Positions 1 through 5,243 of a stretch of DNA of 5,828 nt are shown here, in pieces. Numbering within the stretch: the stretch's first letter is position 1; each line of letters opens with the position of its first letter. Source of the DNA: Lachnospiraceae bacterium (GTDB taxonomy: Bacteria; Bacillota; Clostridia; Lachnospirales; Anaerotignaceae); contig JAQVIB010000134.1 in assembly GCA_028695945.1 (NCBI GenBank), positions 1-5,828 of the forward strand, given 5' to 3'. Made by a program: the position numbers and the translations under genes. Under the pieces are notes generated by a model. The model saw only the letters and a list, made by a program, of their open reading frames with translations. It had not been told where the DNA came from and ran no database searches.

Positions 1-105
1 AAGGCAAAAAAGGAAGCAAAATTTATTGAAGCAGATTTAGATGACGAAATTGATAATGTGGCGGAGGCTATAGGGGAAGGAAAGGATAACAATGAGCAGC
101 TTTGA
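1..105 (+). CDS. C-terminal tail of an upstream gene (5' end outside the window)
   Basis: Frame 1 is open from the first base to a TGA at 103-105, giving 34 residues; the other two forward frames hit stops within the first 40 bases. The tail is strongly charged, with a lysine-rich start (KAKKEAKF), an acidic middle (ADLDDEIDN) and a polar end (KDNNEQL). No domain is visible, so the product cannot be named from this piece. It overlaps the start of the following permease gene by 14 bases, which suggests one operon with translational coupling. By the usual order of MacA/MacB-type loci (adaptor, ATPase, permease), the best guesses are an ABC ATPase or an HlyD/MacA-like adaptor. That guess rests on context alone. 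Confidence 0.6.
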   Translation, partial: KAKKEAKFIEADLDDEIDNVAEAIGEGKDNNEQL

Positions 106-1393
106 TATGATAAGCATGGCCATAAGAAACCTTTGGAAACGTAAGCTTAGAACATTTCTTACGGTACTTGGTGTGGTTATAGGTACTGCCTCTATTGTTG
201 TTATGATTTCTGTTGGCATTGGTATGAATGAGGGTTATAAACAACAGCTTTCAGAAATGGGAAGCCTTAACGTAATTACTGTGCGTACTCCATGGGAAGG
301 CGACCCTGAAAGTAAAAATAAAAATGCTGTGTTGGATACAAAAACCATTGAAACCATACGTAATATACCTGGAGTTGAAATTGTTACCCCAGTTTTGGAG
401 GATTACTTTATGCTTATAGATGGAAGATATGTTGCAGATATAAATGTAACAGGAGTTCTTCCAGAGGCAATGGAGTCCCTTGGGTATAAGCTTTCAAGTG
501 GACGTTGCCTGCAAGAGGGTGACGAAATGCATATGGTTTTGGGTGGTGACGTTTCAACTAATTTTTACAATCCAAAACAAAGTTGGCAGTATAGGTATAA
601 CGATTCAAATACAATTGAGGTAAACGTAGAGGAAGATAAATTTCAGCTTACATACGACCAATCTTATGGGGAAAGTGAAGCAGACAAAAGTATTAAAGCA
701 AAAAAAATTAATATAGTTGGCGTTTTAGACCCTATGGGAAATGACAGCTGGAGCTGTGTTATGCCAATTGACGAGCTTCAAAAGATAAAGGATGAAAAAG
801 AGAAGAAAGAAAAGGCCAGAGGTGTAAAAACCGGCGGTAATACACCTAAAAAAGGAACATATGAAATGGTTAAGCTGAAAGTAACTGACCTTAAAAATGT
901 TTCTACAGTTCAAGACCAAATTAAGGAAATGGGTTTTGAAACGGACAGTCTTATGGAGTCGCTTAACGCTATGCAAGAAACTTCCAAAATGCTGCAGCTT
1001 GTGCTTGGTGCAATTGGGGCTATTTCCCTTTTGGTTGCAGCAATTGGTATTACAAACACGATGGTTATGAGTATTTATGAAAGAACAAGAGAGATTGGTG
1101 TAATGAAAGTTATTGGTGCAACTCTGCCGGATATTAAAAGATTATTCCTTGCAGAGGCGGCATTTATTGGATTTTTAGGCGGTCTTTCAGGCGTTGTTCT
1201 AAGTTTAATTGCGTCTAAGGTAGTTAATTTAGTTGGTGCAAATTTGGGTCAAACTTCAAATTTAAGCCTAATTCCACTTTGGCTTTCGATACTTGGTATC
1301 ATATTTGCAACAATAATAGGTGTACTTGCAGGATATTTTCCAGCTAGGCGTGCAATGAGCCTTAGTGCATTATCTGCCATTAGAACGGAATAA
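92..1393 (+). CDS. MacB/FtsX-family ABC transporter permease
   Basis: A 433-residue membrane component of a MacB-like ABC exporter, the class that moves peptides, antimicrobials or lipid-like substrates. The topology is typical. A short cytoplasmic N-terminus (RNLWKRKLRTFLT) leads into TM1 at about 20-42, followed by a large extracytoplasmic MacB-type domain at about 45-300. TM2 (about 303-325), TM3 (about 352-375) and TM4 (about 395-416) follow. The cytoplasmic loop after TM2 carries the family signature YERTREIGVMKVIGA (329-343), and the C-terminus has PARRA (417-421). No ATPase motifs are present, so the ATPase must be a separate protein. The start at 92 is supported by AAAGGA at 81-86, five bases upstream. 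A lysine/glutamate-rich stretch at about 231-256 of the outer domain looks like a flexible insert. Substrate unknown. Confidence 0.93.
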   Translation: MSSFDMISMAIRNLWKRKLRTFLTVLGVVIGTASIVVMISVGIGMNEGYKQQLSEMGSLNVITVRTPWEGDPESKNKNAVLDTKTIETIRNIPGVEIVTPVLEDYFMLIDGRYVADINVTGVLPEAMESLGYKLSSGRCLQEGDEMHMVLGGDVSTNFYNPKQSWQYRYNDSNTIEVNVEEDKFQLTYDQSYGESEADKSIKAKKINIVGVLDPMGNDSWSCVMPIDELQKIKDEKEKKEKARGVKTGGNTPKKGTYEMVKLKVTDLKNVSTVQDQIKEMGFETDSLMESLNAMQETSKMLQLVLGAIGAISLLVAAIGITNTMVMSIYERTREIGVMKVIGATLPDIKRLFLAEAAFIGFLGGLSGVVLSLIASKVVNLVGANLGQTSNLSLIPLWLSILGIIFATIIGVLAGYFPARRAMSLSALSAIRTE

Positions 1394-1399
1394 GTATTT

Positions 1400-1440
1400 G
1401 GGCTGTTACAAATTATATGTGACAGCCCTTTGTTTGTTTT
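1400..1440 (+). terminator. Intrinsic terminator of the permease operon
   Basis: An 11-base-pair stem is formed by 1400-1410 (GGGCTGTTACA) and 1418-1428 (TGTGACAGCCC), with one G-T wobble and a 7-base loop. It is followed by the T-rich tail TTTGTTTGTTTT at 1429-1440. It begins 7 bases after the permease stop codon, and the T tract lies only on the downstream side, so it is a + strand terminator. Confidence 0.9.
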
Positions 1441-1500
1441 AAAGGTGGCAAGAGAATTTTAGTAGGTACATGATTGACCATCACAAGTGGACTTTTGTGC

Positions 1501-1529
1501 TTGAAATTCATTTGTGTTTGATATATAAT
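1501..1529 (+). promoter_or_regulatory. Sigma-A-type promoter of the phosphoglycerate mutase-family gene
   Basis: TTGAAA at 1501-1506 and a perfect TATAAT at 1524-1529 are separated by exactly 17 bases. Transcription would begin near 1536. This argues against an alternative GTG start at 1535, which would lie at the very 5' end of the mRNA, and supports the start at 1571. The promoter lies between a terminator and this gene, so the gene appears to be transcribed on its own. Confidence 0.75.
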
Positions 1530-1555
1530 CAAATGTGCTTAATACATATACATAT

Positions 1556-1563
1556 AAAGGGGA
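1556..1563 (+). promoter_or_regulatory. Ribosome binding site that fixes the start at 1571
   Basis: AAAGGGGA lies 7 bases upstream of the ATG at 1571. The longer in-frame reading from GTG 1535 has no Shine-Dalgarno sequence and adds 12 residues that the family lacks, since family members begin at MKYI..DGM. Confidence 0.8.
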
Positions 1564-1570
1564 TTTTAGT

Positions 1571-2770
1571 ATGAAATATATTGTAATGCTTTGTGATGGA
1601 ATGGCAGGATATCCTATTGAAAGCCTTGGAAATAAAACAACCATGATGGCAGCAAATAAGCCAAATATGAATAAAATGGCGAAAACATCAATTGTTGGAC
1701 TTTGCAAAACAGTGCCTGATACCATGGCACCAGGAAGCGATGTTGCAAATTTGGCGGCGATGGGATTTGACCCTGTAAGCTGTTACACAGGACGTTCGCC
1801 TCTTGAAGCAATGAGCATTGGAATTGATATGAGTGAAACAGATATTGCTTTTAGGTGCAACCTAGTTACACTTTCAGATGAAGAAAATTATGAAAACAAA
1901 ACGATGGCGGATTATAGTGCCCAAGAAATTACAACAGCAGAAGCAGATGAACTTATTAAGGCTGTTAACGAGGCATTTAAAACTGAGGTTATTGAGTTTT
2001 ACACAGGAATAAGCTATAGACACTGTATGATTTGGCATGATGGACCTAAAGGGCTTGGGCTTACACCGCCTCATGATATATCCGACCGAAAAATAACTGA
2101 TTATATGCCAAAAGAGCCTAAAATACGTGAGCTTATGGAAAAAAGTTACGATGTTCTTAAAAATCACCCTGTTAACAAGGAACGTATTGCCCGTGGACTT
2201 AACCCGGCAAACTCAATTTGGCTATGGGGCGAAGGTACAAGACCAGCTGTTCCTAACTTTTATGAAATGTTCGGTTTAAAAGGTGCTGTAATTTCTGCTG
2301 TAGATTTAATTAAGGGAATTGGTATGTCAACTGGATTTGATGTAATAGATGTGGAAGGCGCAACAGGAAATATCGATACAAATTTTTCTAATAAATGTGA
2401 AGCTGCGTATAATGCTTTGAAAAATGGTAAAGATTATGTTTATATTCATGTTGAAGCACCAGATGAATGCGGACATCGCGGTGAGACTGAAAACAAAATT
2501 AAAGCTATTGAATATATTGACCAGCAGATTGTTGGGCCGCTTACAAAAAGACTTATGGCAGATGGTGAAGATTTTAGAATGCTTATTATGCCAGATCATC
2601 CTACGCCGATTGCAACTAAAACACATGCAAGGGATGCAGTGCCATTTATGATTTACAAAAGTGGCTGTAACGAAAAAGGTACAGAAACTTTTGATGAGGA
2701 AATGGCAATGAGCACGAAAATTTACTACAAAAATGGAGAAGAACTTAGTAGATTTTTTCTAAAAAATTAA
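1571..2770 (+). CDS. Cofactor-independent phosphoglycerate mutase, archaeal type / proposed homoserine kinase
   Basis: A 399-residue soluble enzyme of the alkaline phosphatase superfamily, in the ApgM/COG3635 group. Metal and catalytic motifs are visible in order: CDGM with Asp9, PGSDVAN with the presumed nucleophile Ser56, YTGRSPLEA (72-80), FRCNLVT (94-100), PPHD with His168, EAPDECGHRG with Asp298 and His302, PDHPTP with Asp342 and His343, and THARDAVPF with His352. The canonical reaction interconverts 2- and 3-phosphoglycerate without 2,3-bisphosphoglycerate. However, this bacterial clade has also been proposed to be an alternative homoserine kinase in threonine synthesis, and sequence alone does not decide between them. 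It appears monocistronic, with its own promoter and terminator. No threonine or glycolytic gene lies beside it in this window to settle the role. Family membership is secure; the exact reaction is not. Confidence 0.9.
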   Translation: MKYIVMLCDGMAGYPIESLGNKTTMMAANKPNMNKMAKTSIVGLCKTVPDTMAPGSDVANLAAMGFDPVSCYTGRSPLEAMSIGIDMSETDIAFRCNLVTLSDEENYENKTMADYSAQEITTAEADELIKAVNEAFKTEVIEFYTGISYRHCMIWHDGPKGLGLTPPHDISDRKITDYMPKEPKIRELMEKSYDVLKNHPVNKERIARGLNPANSIWLWGEGTRPAVPNFYEMFGLKGAVISAVDLIKGIGMSTGFDVIDVEGATGNIDTNFSNKCEAAYNALKNGKDYVYIHVEAPDECGHRGETENKIKAIEYIDQQIVGPLTKRLMADGEDFRMLIMPDHPTPIATKTHARDAVPFMIYKSGCNEKGTETFDEEMAMSTKIYYKNGEELSRFFLKN

Positions 2771-2819
2771 ATACAAAACAAAGTTAAAAAATACACAAAA
2801 GGTTTAGTGGTTATACCAT

Positions 2820-2864
2820 AAAATGCCGATAATTCTTTTATTTTGAGGGTTTTGGCATTTTTTT
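2820..2864 (+). terminator. Probable intrinsic terminator of the phosphoglycerate mutase-family gene
   Basis: AAAATGCCGA at 2820-2829 can pair with TTGGCATTTT at 2852-2861 (one G-T wobble), closing a 22-base loop. A run of seven T residues occupies 2858-2864. The stem is AT-rich and the loop is long, so it is weaker than the terminator at 1400-1440. Its position 50 bases after the stop codon fits. Confidence 0.6.
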
Positions 2865-2961
2865 GAATTATAAAAAATGAAATTAAAAAATAAAATGTTT
2901 CAAAAAAGATAAATAATTAACAAAAAAATGTCGATAATGATAAGGTGAACAGAACTTAAGC

Positions 2962-2990
2962 TTGTTGTTTTTGTATACTTTGCCTATAAA
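2962..2990 (+). promoter_or_regulatory. Candidate upstream promoter of the dehydratase operon
   Basis: TTGTTG at 2962-2967 and TATAAA at 2985-2990 have a 17-base spacer and lie downstream of an A-rich tract that could act as an UP-like element. The match is weaker than that of the candidate at 3009-3037. In such AT-rich DNA some matches are expected by chance. Confidence 0.35.
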
Positions 2991-3008
2991 TAAAATGGGT
3001 AATTGGTA

Positions 3009-3037
3009 TTGATTTTTAAAGGCTAAAAGGATATAAT
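3009..3037 (+). promoter_or_regulatory. Likely main promoter of the dehydratase operon
   Basis: TTGATT at 3009-3014 and a perfect TATAAT at 3032-3037 are separated by 17 bases. The start of transcription would be near 3044, leaving a leader of about 120 bases before the activator start codon. The predicted start coincides with the left arm of the inverted repeat TTATGCAA/TTGCATAA. Confidence 0.6.
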
Positions 3038-3042
3038 AGGAT

Positions 3043-3146
3043 TTATGCAAGTAGCCGAGACTTGGGTTATTTTACAAGTTAGTTAATTGCATAACAAAGA
3101 GTTTGAGTTTGAGGGGTATTTCTAATTTAATTTGCATATAATATGC
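3043..3146 (+). promoter_or_regulatory. Leader with nested and competing inverted repeats
   Basis: TTATGCAA (3043-3050) is a perfect inverted repeat of TTGCATAA (3087-3094). Between these arms, GACTTG (3059-3064) can pair with CAAGTT (3075-3080). Further down, GCATAT-A-ATATGC (3134-3146) is a perfect 13-base palindrome five bases before the ribosome binding site. TTGCATA occurs identically at 3087-3093 and 3132-3138, so TATGCAA (3044-3050) could pair with either copy. I recognise no known riboswitch, T-box or attenuator here. It may be an RNA element, a pair of operator sites, or chance in AT-rich DNA. A short tandem GAGTTT GAGTTT (3099-3110) lies between the two halves. Confidence 0.4.
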
Positions 3147-3150
3147 GTTC

Positions 3151-3158
3151 AGGAGGGG
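3151..3158 (+). promoter_or_regulatory. Strong ribosome binding site that fixes the activator start at 3165
   Basis: AGGAGGGG, a near-perfect Shine-Dalgarno sequence, lies six bases upstream of the ATG at 3165. The longer in-frame reading from TTG 3132 would place this site inside the coding region and add 11 residues absent from the family. Confidence 0.85.
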
Positions 3159-3164
3159 TTTTTA

Positions 3165-3944
3165 ATGTACACAATGGGAATTGATATTGGTTCGGCATCA
3201 TCGAAGGTAGTAATTCTTAAGGACGGGGCTGATATCGTTGCCGCTGAGGTTATTCAGTTTGGCACGGGTTCTACTGGACCACAGAGAGCCTTAGAAGAGG
3301 CGTTGAAAAAAAGTAAGCTTTCACTTACGGATATGACAAAAATTGTTGCAACAGGATATGGAAGATTTGCTTTTGAAAGAGCTGACAAACAGGTTAGTGA
3401 AATAAGTTGTCATGCTAGAGGTATTTTTCACCTTGTGCCAACAGCAAGAACTATAATTGACATTGGAGGACAGGACGCTAAGGCAATTCGTTTAGATGAG
3501 CGTGGAAATGTAATTCAGTTTTTTATGAATGACAAATGTGCCGCAGGTACAGGAAGATTTCTTGATGTTATGGCAAGAGTACTTGAAATTAAAATTGATG
3601 AAATGGCAGAATACGACAGCCGTGCAACTGAAGTTGTTAGCGTAAGCAGTACATGTACTGTATTCGCAGAATCTGAGGTTATTTCCCACTTATCACAAGG
3701 TGTATCAAAAGAAAAGATTATTGCCGGTGTTCATGCTTCAGTTGCAAGTAAGGCTTGTGGCCTTGCATATAGAACTGGGCTTGAAAATGATGTTGCAATG
3801 GGCGGCGGAGTTGCCCAAAATGCAGGTGTTGTAAGAGCAATCAGTAGAGAACTTAAAAGACCAATCCATGTGGCTCCAAACCCACAAATAACAGGAGCGT
3901 TGGGTGCGGCACTGTTTGCTTATGATGAGGCTTTAAAATCATAA
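3165..3944 (+). CDS. lcdC: 2-hydroxyacyl-CoA dehydratase activator, ATP-dependent (HgdC/LcdC type)
   Basis: A 259-residue cytoplasmic activator of the acetate kinase/Hsp70/actin (ASKHA) fold. A homodimer with a bridging [4Fe-4S] cluster uses ATP to inject one low-potential electron, supplied by ferredoxin or flavodoxin, into the dehydratase. Visible motifs are the phosphate loop GIDIGSASSK (5-14), ATGYGR (62-67), the second phosphate motif DIGGQDAK (99-106), NDKCAAGTGRF with Cys125, SSTCTVFAESEV with Cys164, and the adenosine motif GGGVAQNAG (213-221). The 39-residue spacing of Cys125 and Cys164 matches the two cluster cysteines of HgdC. Its length equals that of HgdC (about 260), so it is a stand-alone activator and not a fused BcrAD-like form. 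It is first in the operon, 24 bases before the alpha subunit, and has the strongest ribosome binding site of the three. The symbol follows the lactoyl-CoA-type partners. Confidence 0.93.
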   Translation: MYTMGIDIGSASSKVVILKDGADIVAAEVIQFGTGSTGPQRALEEALKKSKLSLTDMTKIVATGYGRFAFERADKQVSEISCHARGIFHLVPTARTIIDIGGQDAKAIRLDERGNVIQFFMNDKCAAGTGRFLDVMARVLEIKIDEMAEYDSRATEVVSVSSTCTVFAESEVISHLSQGVSKEKIIAGVHASVASKACGLAYRTGLENDVAMGGGVAQNAGVVRAISRELKRPIHVAPNPQITGALGAALFAYDEALKS

Positions 3945-3968
3945 TTAAATTAAGGAAGAAGGATTATA

Positions 3969-5231
3969 ATGACTGAAACTCAAGGTATGAATTCTAAACA
4001 GAAGTTGGGCTACTATCAGGAAAAACTCTATCAGGATGCGCTTGATGCGCATTCTAAGGGAGAGCTAGTGTGCTGGTCGTCGTCGATTGCACCTTCTGAA
4101 TTCTGTGAGACTATGGGTATACACATGATTTACCCTGAAAATCACGCGGCAGCAGTAGGTGCCAAGCACGGTGCACTTGAGATGATTGAGCATGCTGAGA
4201 GAAAAGGATATTCACTTGATACTTGTTCATATGCAAGAATTAACCTTGCATACATGGACCTTCTAGTTGAAGAAGCCAAAACAGGCGAAACACCTGAGGT
4301 GCTTGAAAACTGTCCTGGTCCAAGAATTCCATTACCAGACATAATTATTACTTGTAATAATATTTGTAATACATTACTGAAATGGTATGAAAATCTTGCA
4401 GTTAAGTTAAATGTTCCATACATAATAATTGATGTTCCATATGTTCATACTTGGCCAATTCCAGAATATACTAAAACATATATTGTAGACCAGTTTGAAT
4501 ATGCAATAAAACAAATCGAAGAAATTACTGGAAAGACTTTTGATTATGAAAAGTTTGTTAAAGTCCAAGAGCAGGCACAGCGTTCAGTTGCAGCATGGGA
4601 CAAAGCTATGGGTCTGGCACAGGTAGTTCCATCACCTCTTAACGGTTTTGACATGTTCAACTTTATGGCACTTATTGTTTGTGCAAGGGCTAAATTTGCA
4701 GCAGAAGATACATTTAATACACTTGCCGATGAGCTTAAAGAAAAGGCTGATAAAGGTGAGGACGCATTTAAGGGCGGCGAAAAATTTAGAATTGCATGGG
4801 AAGGTATTGCATGTTGGCCATATCTTTCACATACATATAAATCATTGAAATCTCTTGACTGCAACATGGTTGGCTCAACTTATCCTGGTGCATGGTCAAT
4901 TCATTATACTGTTGGTGATTTACGTGAGATGGCAGTTGGCTATTGCAAAATGTACTCTAACACTTGCCTTGAAAACAAGGTTAATGTAATTAGTGATGTA
5001 CTTACAAGCACAAGCAGTACAGGTATTGCTTACCATCTTAATAGAAGTTGTAAGCTTATGAGCTTCCTTAACGTAGAAACAGCTGAAATTGTTAAAGATA
5101 GAACTGGCGTGCCTTATGTAAGCTTTGATGGTGACCAGACTGACCCTCGTAACTTCTCGCCTGCACAGTTTGATACACGTGTACAGGCGTTAGCGGAAAT
5201 TATGGAGCAGAACATTGCTCAGAATAAATAA
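3969..5231 (+). CDS. lcdA: (R)-2-hydroxyacyl-CoA dehydratase alpha subunit, lactoyl-CoA dehydratase type
   Basis: A 420-residue subunit of the HgdA/HadB/FldB/LcdA family that carries the active-site [4Fe-4S] cluster where the hydroxyacyl-CoA binds and loses water. Family marks are ELVCWSSSIAP (32-42), YPENHAA (55-61), DTCSYAR with Cys86, TCNNICNT with Cys129 and Cys133, PSPLNGFD (221-228), WEGIACWP (277-284), HLNRSCKLMS with Cys361, and DGDQTDPRNF (387-396). Both ends (TQGM..KQ near the start; SFLNVETAEI and FSPAQFDTRVQAL near the end) closely match my recollection of C. propionicum LcdA. The larger HgdA and shorter HadB match less well. The start at 3969 follows AGGAAGAAGGA at 3953-3963, and LcdA has the same N-terminal TQGM. 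Substrate by similarity: lactoyl-CoA. The family is secure; the substrate is inferred. Confidence 0.92.
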   Translation: MTETQGMNSKQKLGYYQEKLYQDALDAHSKGELVCWSSSIAPSEFCETMGIHMIYPENHAAAVGAKHGALEMIEHAERKGYSLDTCSYARINLAYMDLLVEEAKTGETPEVLENCPGPRIPLPDIIITCNNICNTLLKWYENLAVKLNVPYIIIDVPYVHTWPIPEYTKTYIVDQFEYAIKQIEEITGKTFDYEKFVKVQEQAQRSVAAWDKAMGLAQVVPSPLNGFDMFNFMALIVCARAKFAAEDTFNTLADELKEKADKGEDAFKGGEKFRIAWEGIACWPYLSHTYKSLKSLDCNMVGSTYPGAWSIHYTVGDLREMAVGYCKMYSNTCLENKVNVISDVLTSTSSTGIAYHLNRSCKLMSFLNVETAEIVKDRTGVPYVSFDGDQTDPRNFSPAQFDTRVQALAEIMEQNIAQNK

Positions 5232-5243
5232 GGGGGCGGTTAC

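Larger units (their letters stand above)
2771..3164. other. 394-base intergenic region with terminator, A-rich tract, promoters and leader
   Basis: I see no convincing protein gene here on either strand. From left to right it holds the terminator of the preceding gene (2820-2864), a very A-rich stretch (about 2865-2930), two candidate promoters for the dehydratase operon (2962-2990 and 3009-3037), and a leader with several inverted repeats (3043-3146) ending in a strong ribosome binding site. A 13-base near-repeat, AAATGCCGATAAT at 2821-2833 and AAATGTCGATAAT at 2926-2938, differs at one base. Confidence 0.7.

Noticed and set aside
725..976. Reverse-strand open frame opposite the permease
   Set aside because: It is antisense to a well-supported gene, has no ribosome binding site or recognisable domain, and is of a composition expected from a shadow frame.
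1535..1570. Longer start (GTG at 1535) for the phosphoglycerate mutase-family gene
   Set aside because: It has no ribosome binding site, lies at the predicted transcription start, and adds residues not seen in the family; ATG 1571 has AAAGGGGA at good spacing.
3101..3142. Third promoter using TATAAT at 3137-3142
   Set aside because: No acceptable -35 hexamer lies at 16-18 bases; the nearest TTGAGG gives a 22-base spacer. The TATAAT is better explained as part of the palindrome 3134-3146.
3132..3164. Longer start (TTG at 3132) for the activator gene
   Set aside because: The strong AGGAGGGG site lies inside this extension and points to ATG 3165, which also matches the usual N-terminus of the family.
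3043..3164. T-box or known metabolite riboswitch in the dehydratase leader
   Set aside because: No T-box antiterminator sequence and no conserved core of a riboswitch class I know is visible, and no terminator precedes the gene.
4142..4867. Reverse-strand open frames opposite the alpha subunit gene
   Set aside because: They lie fully antisense to a gene with strong family motifs and show no domain of their own.
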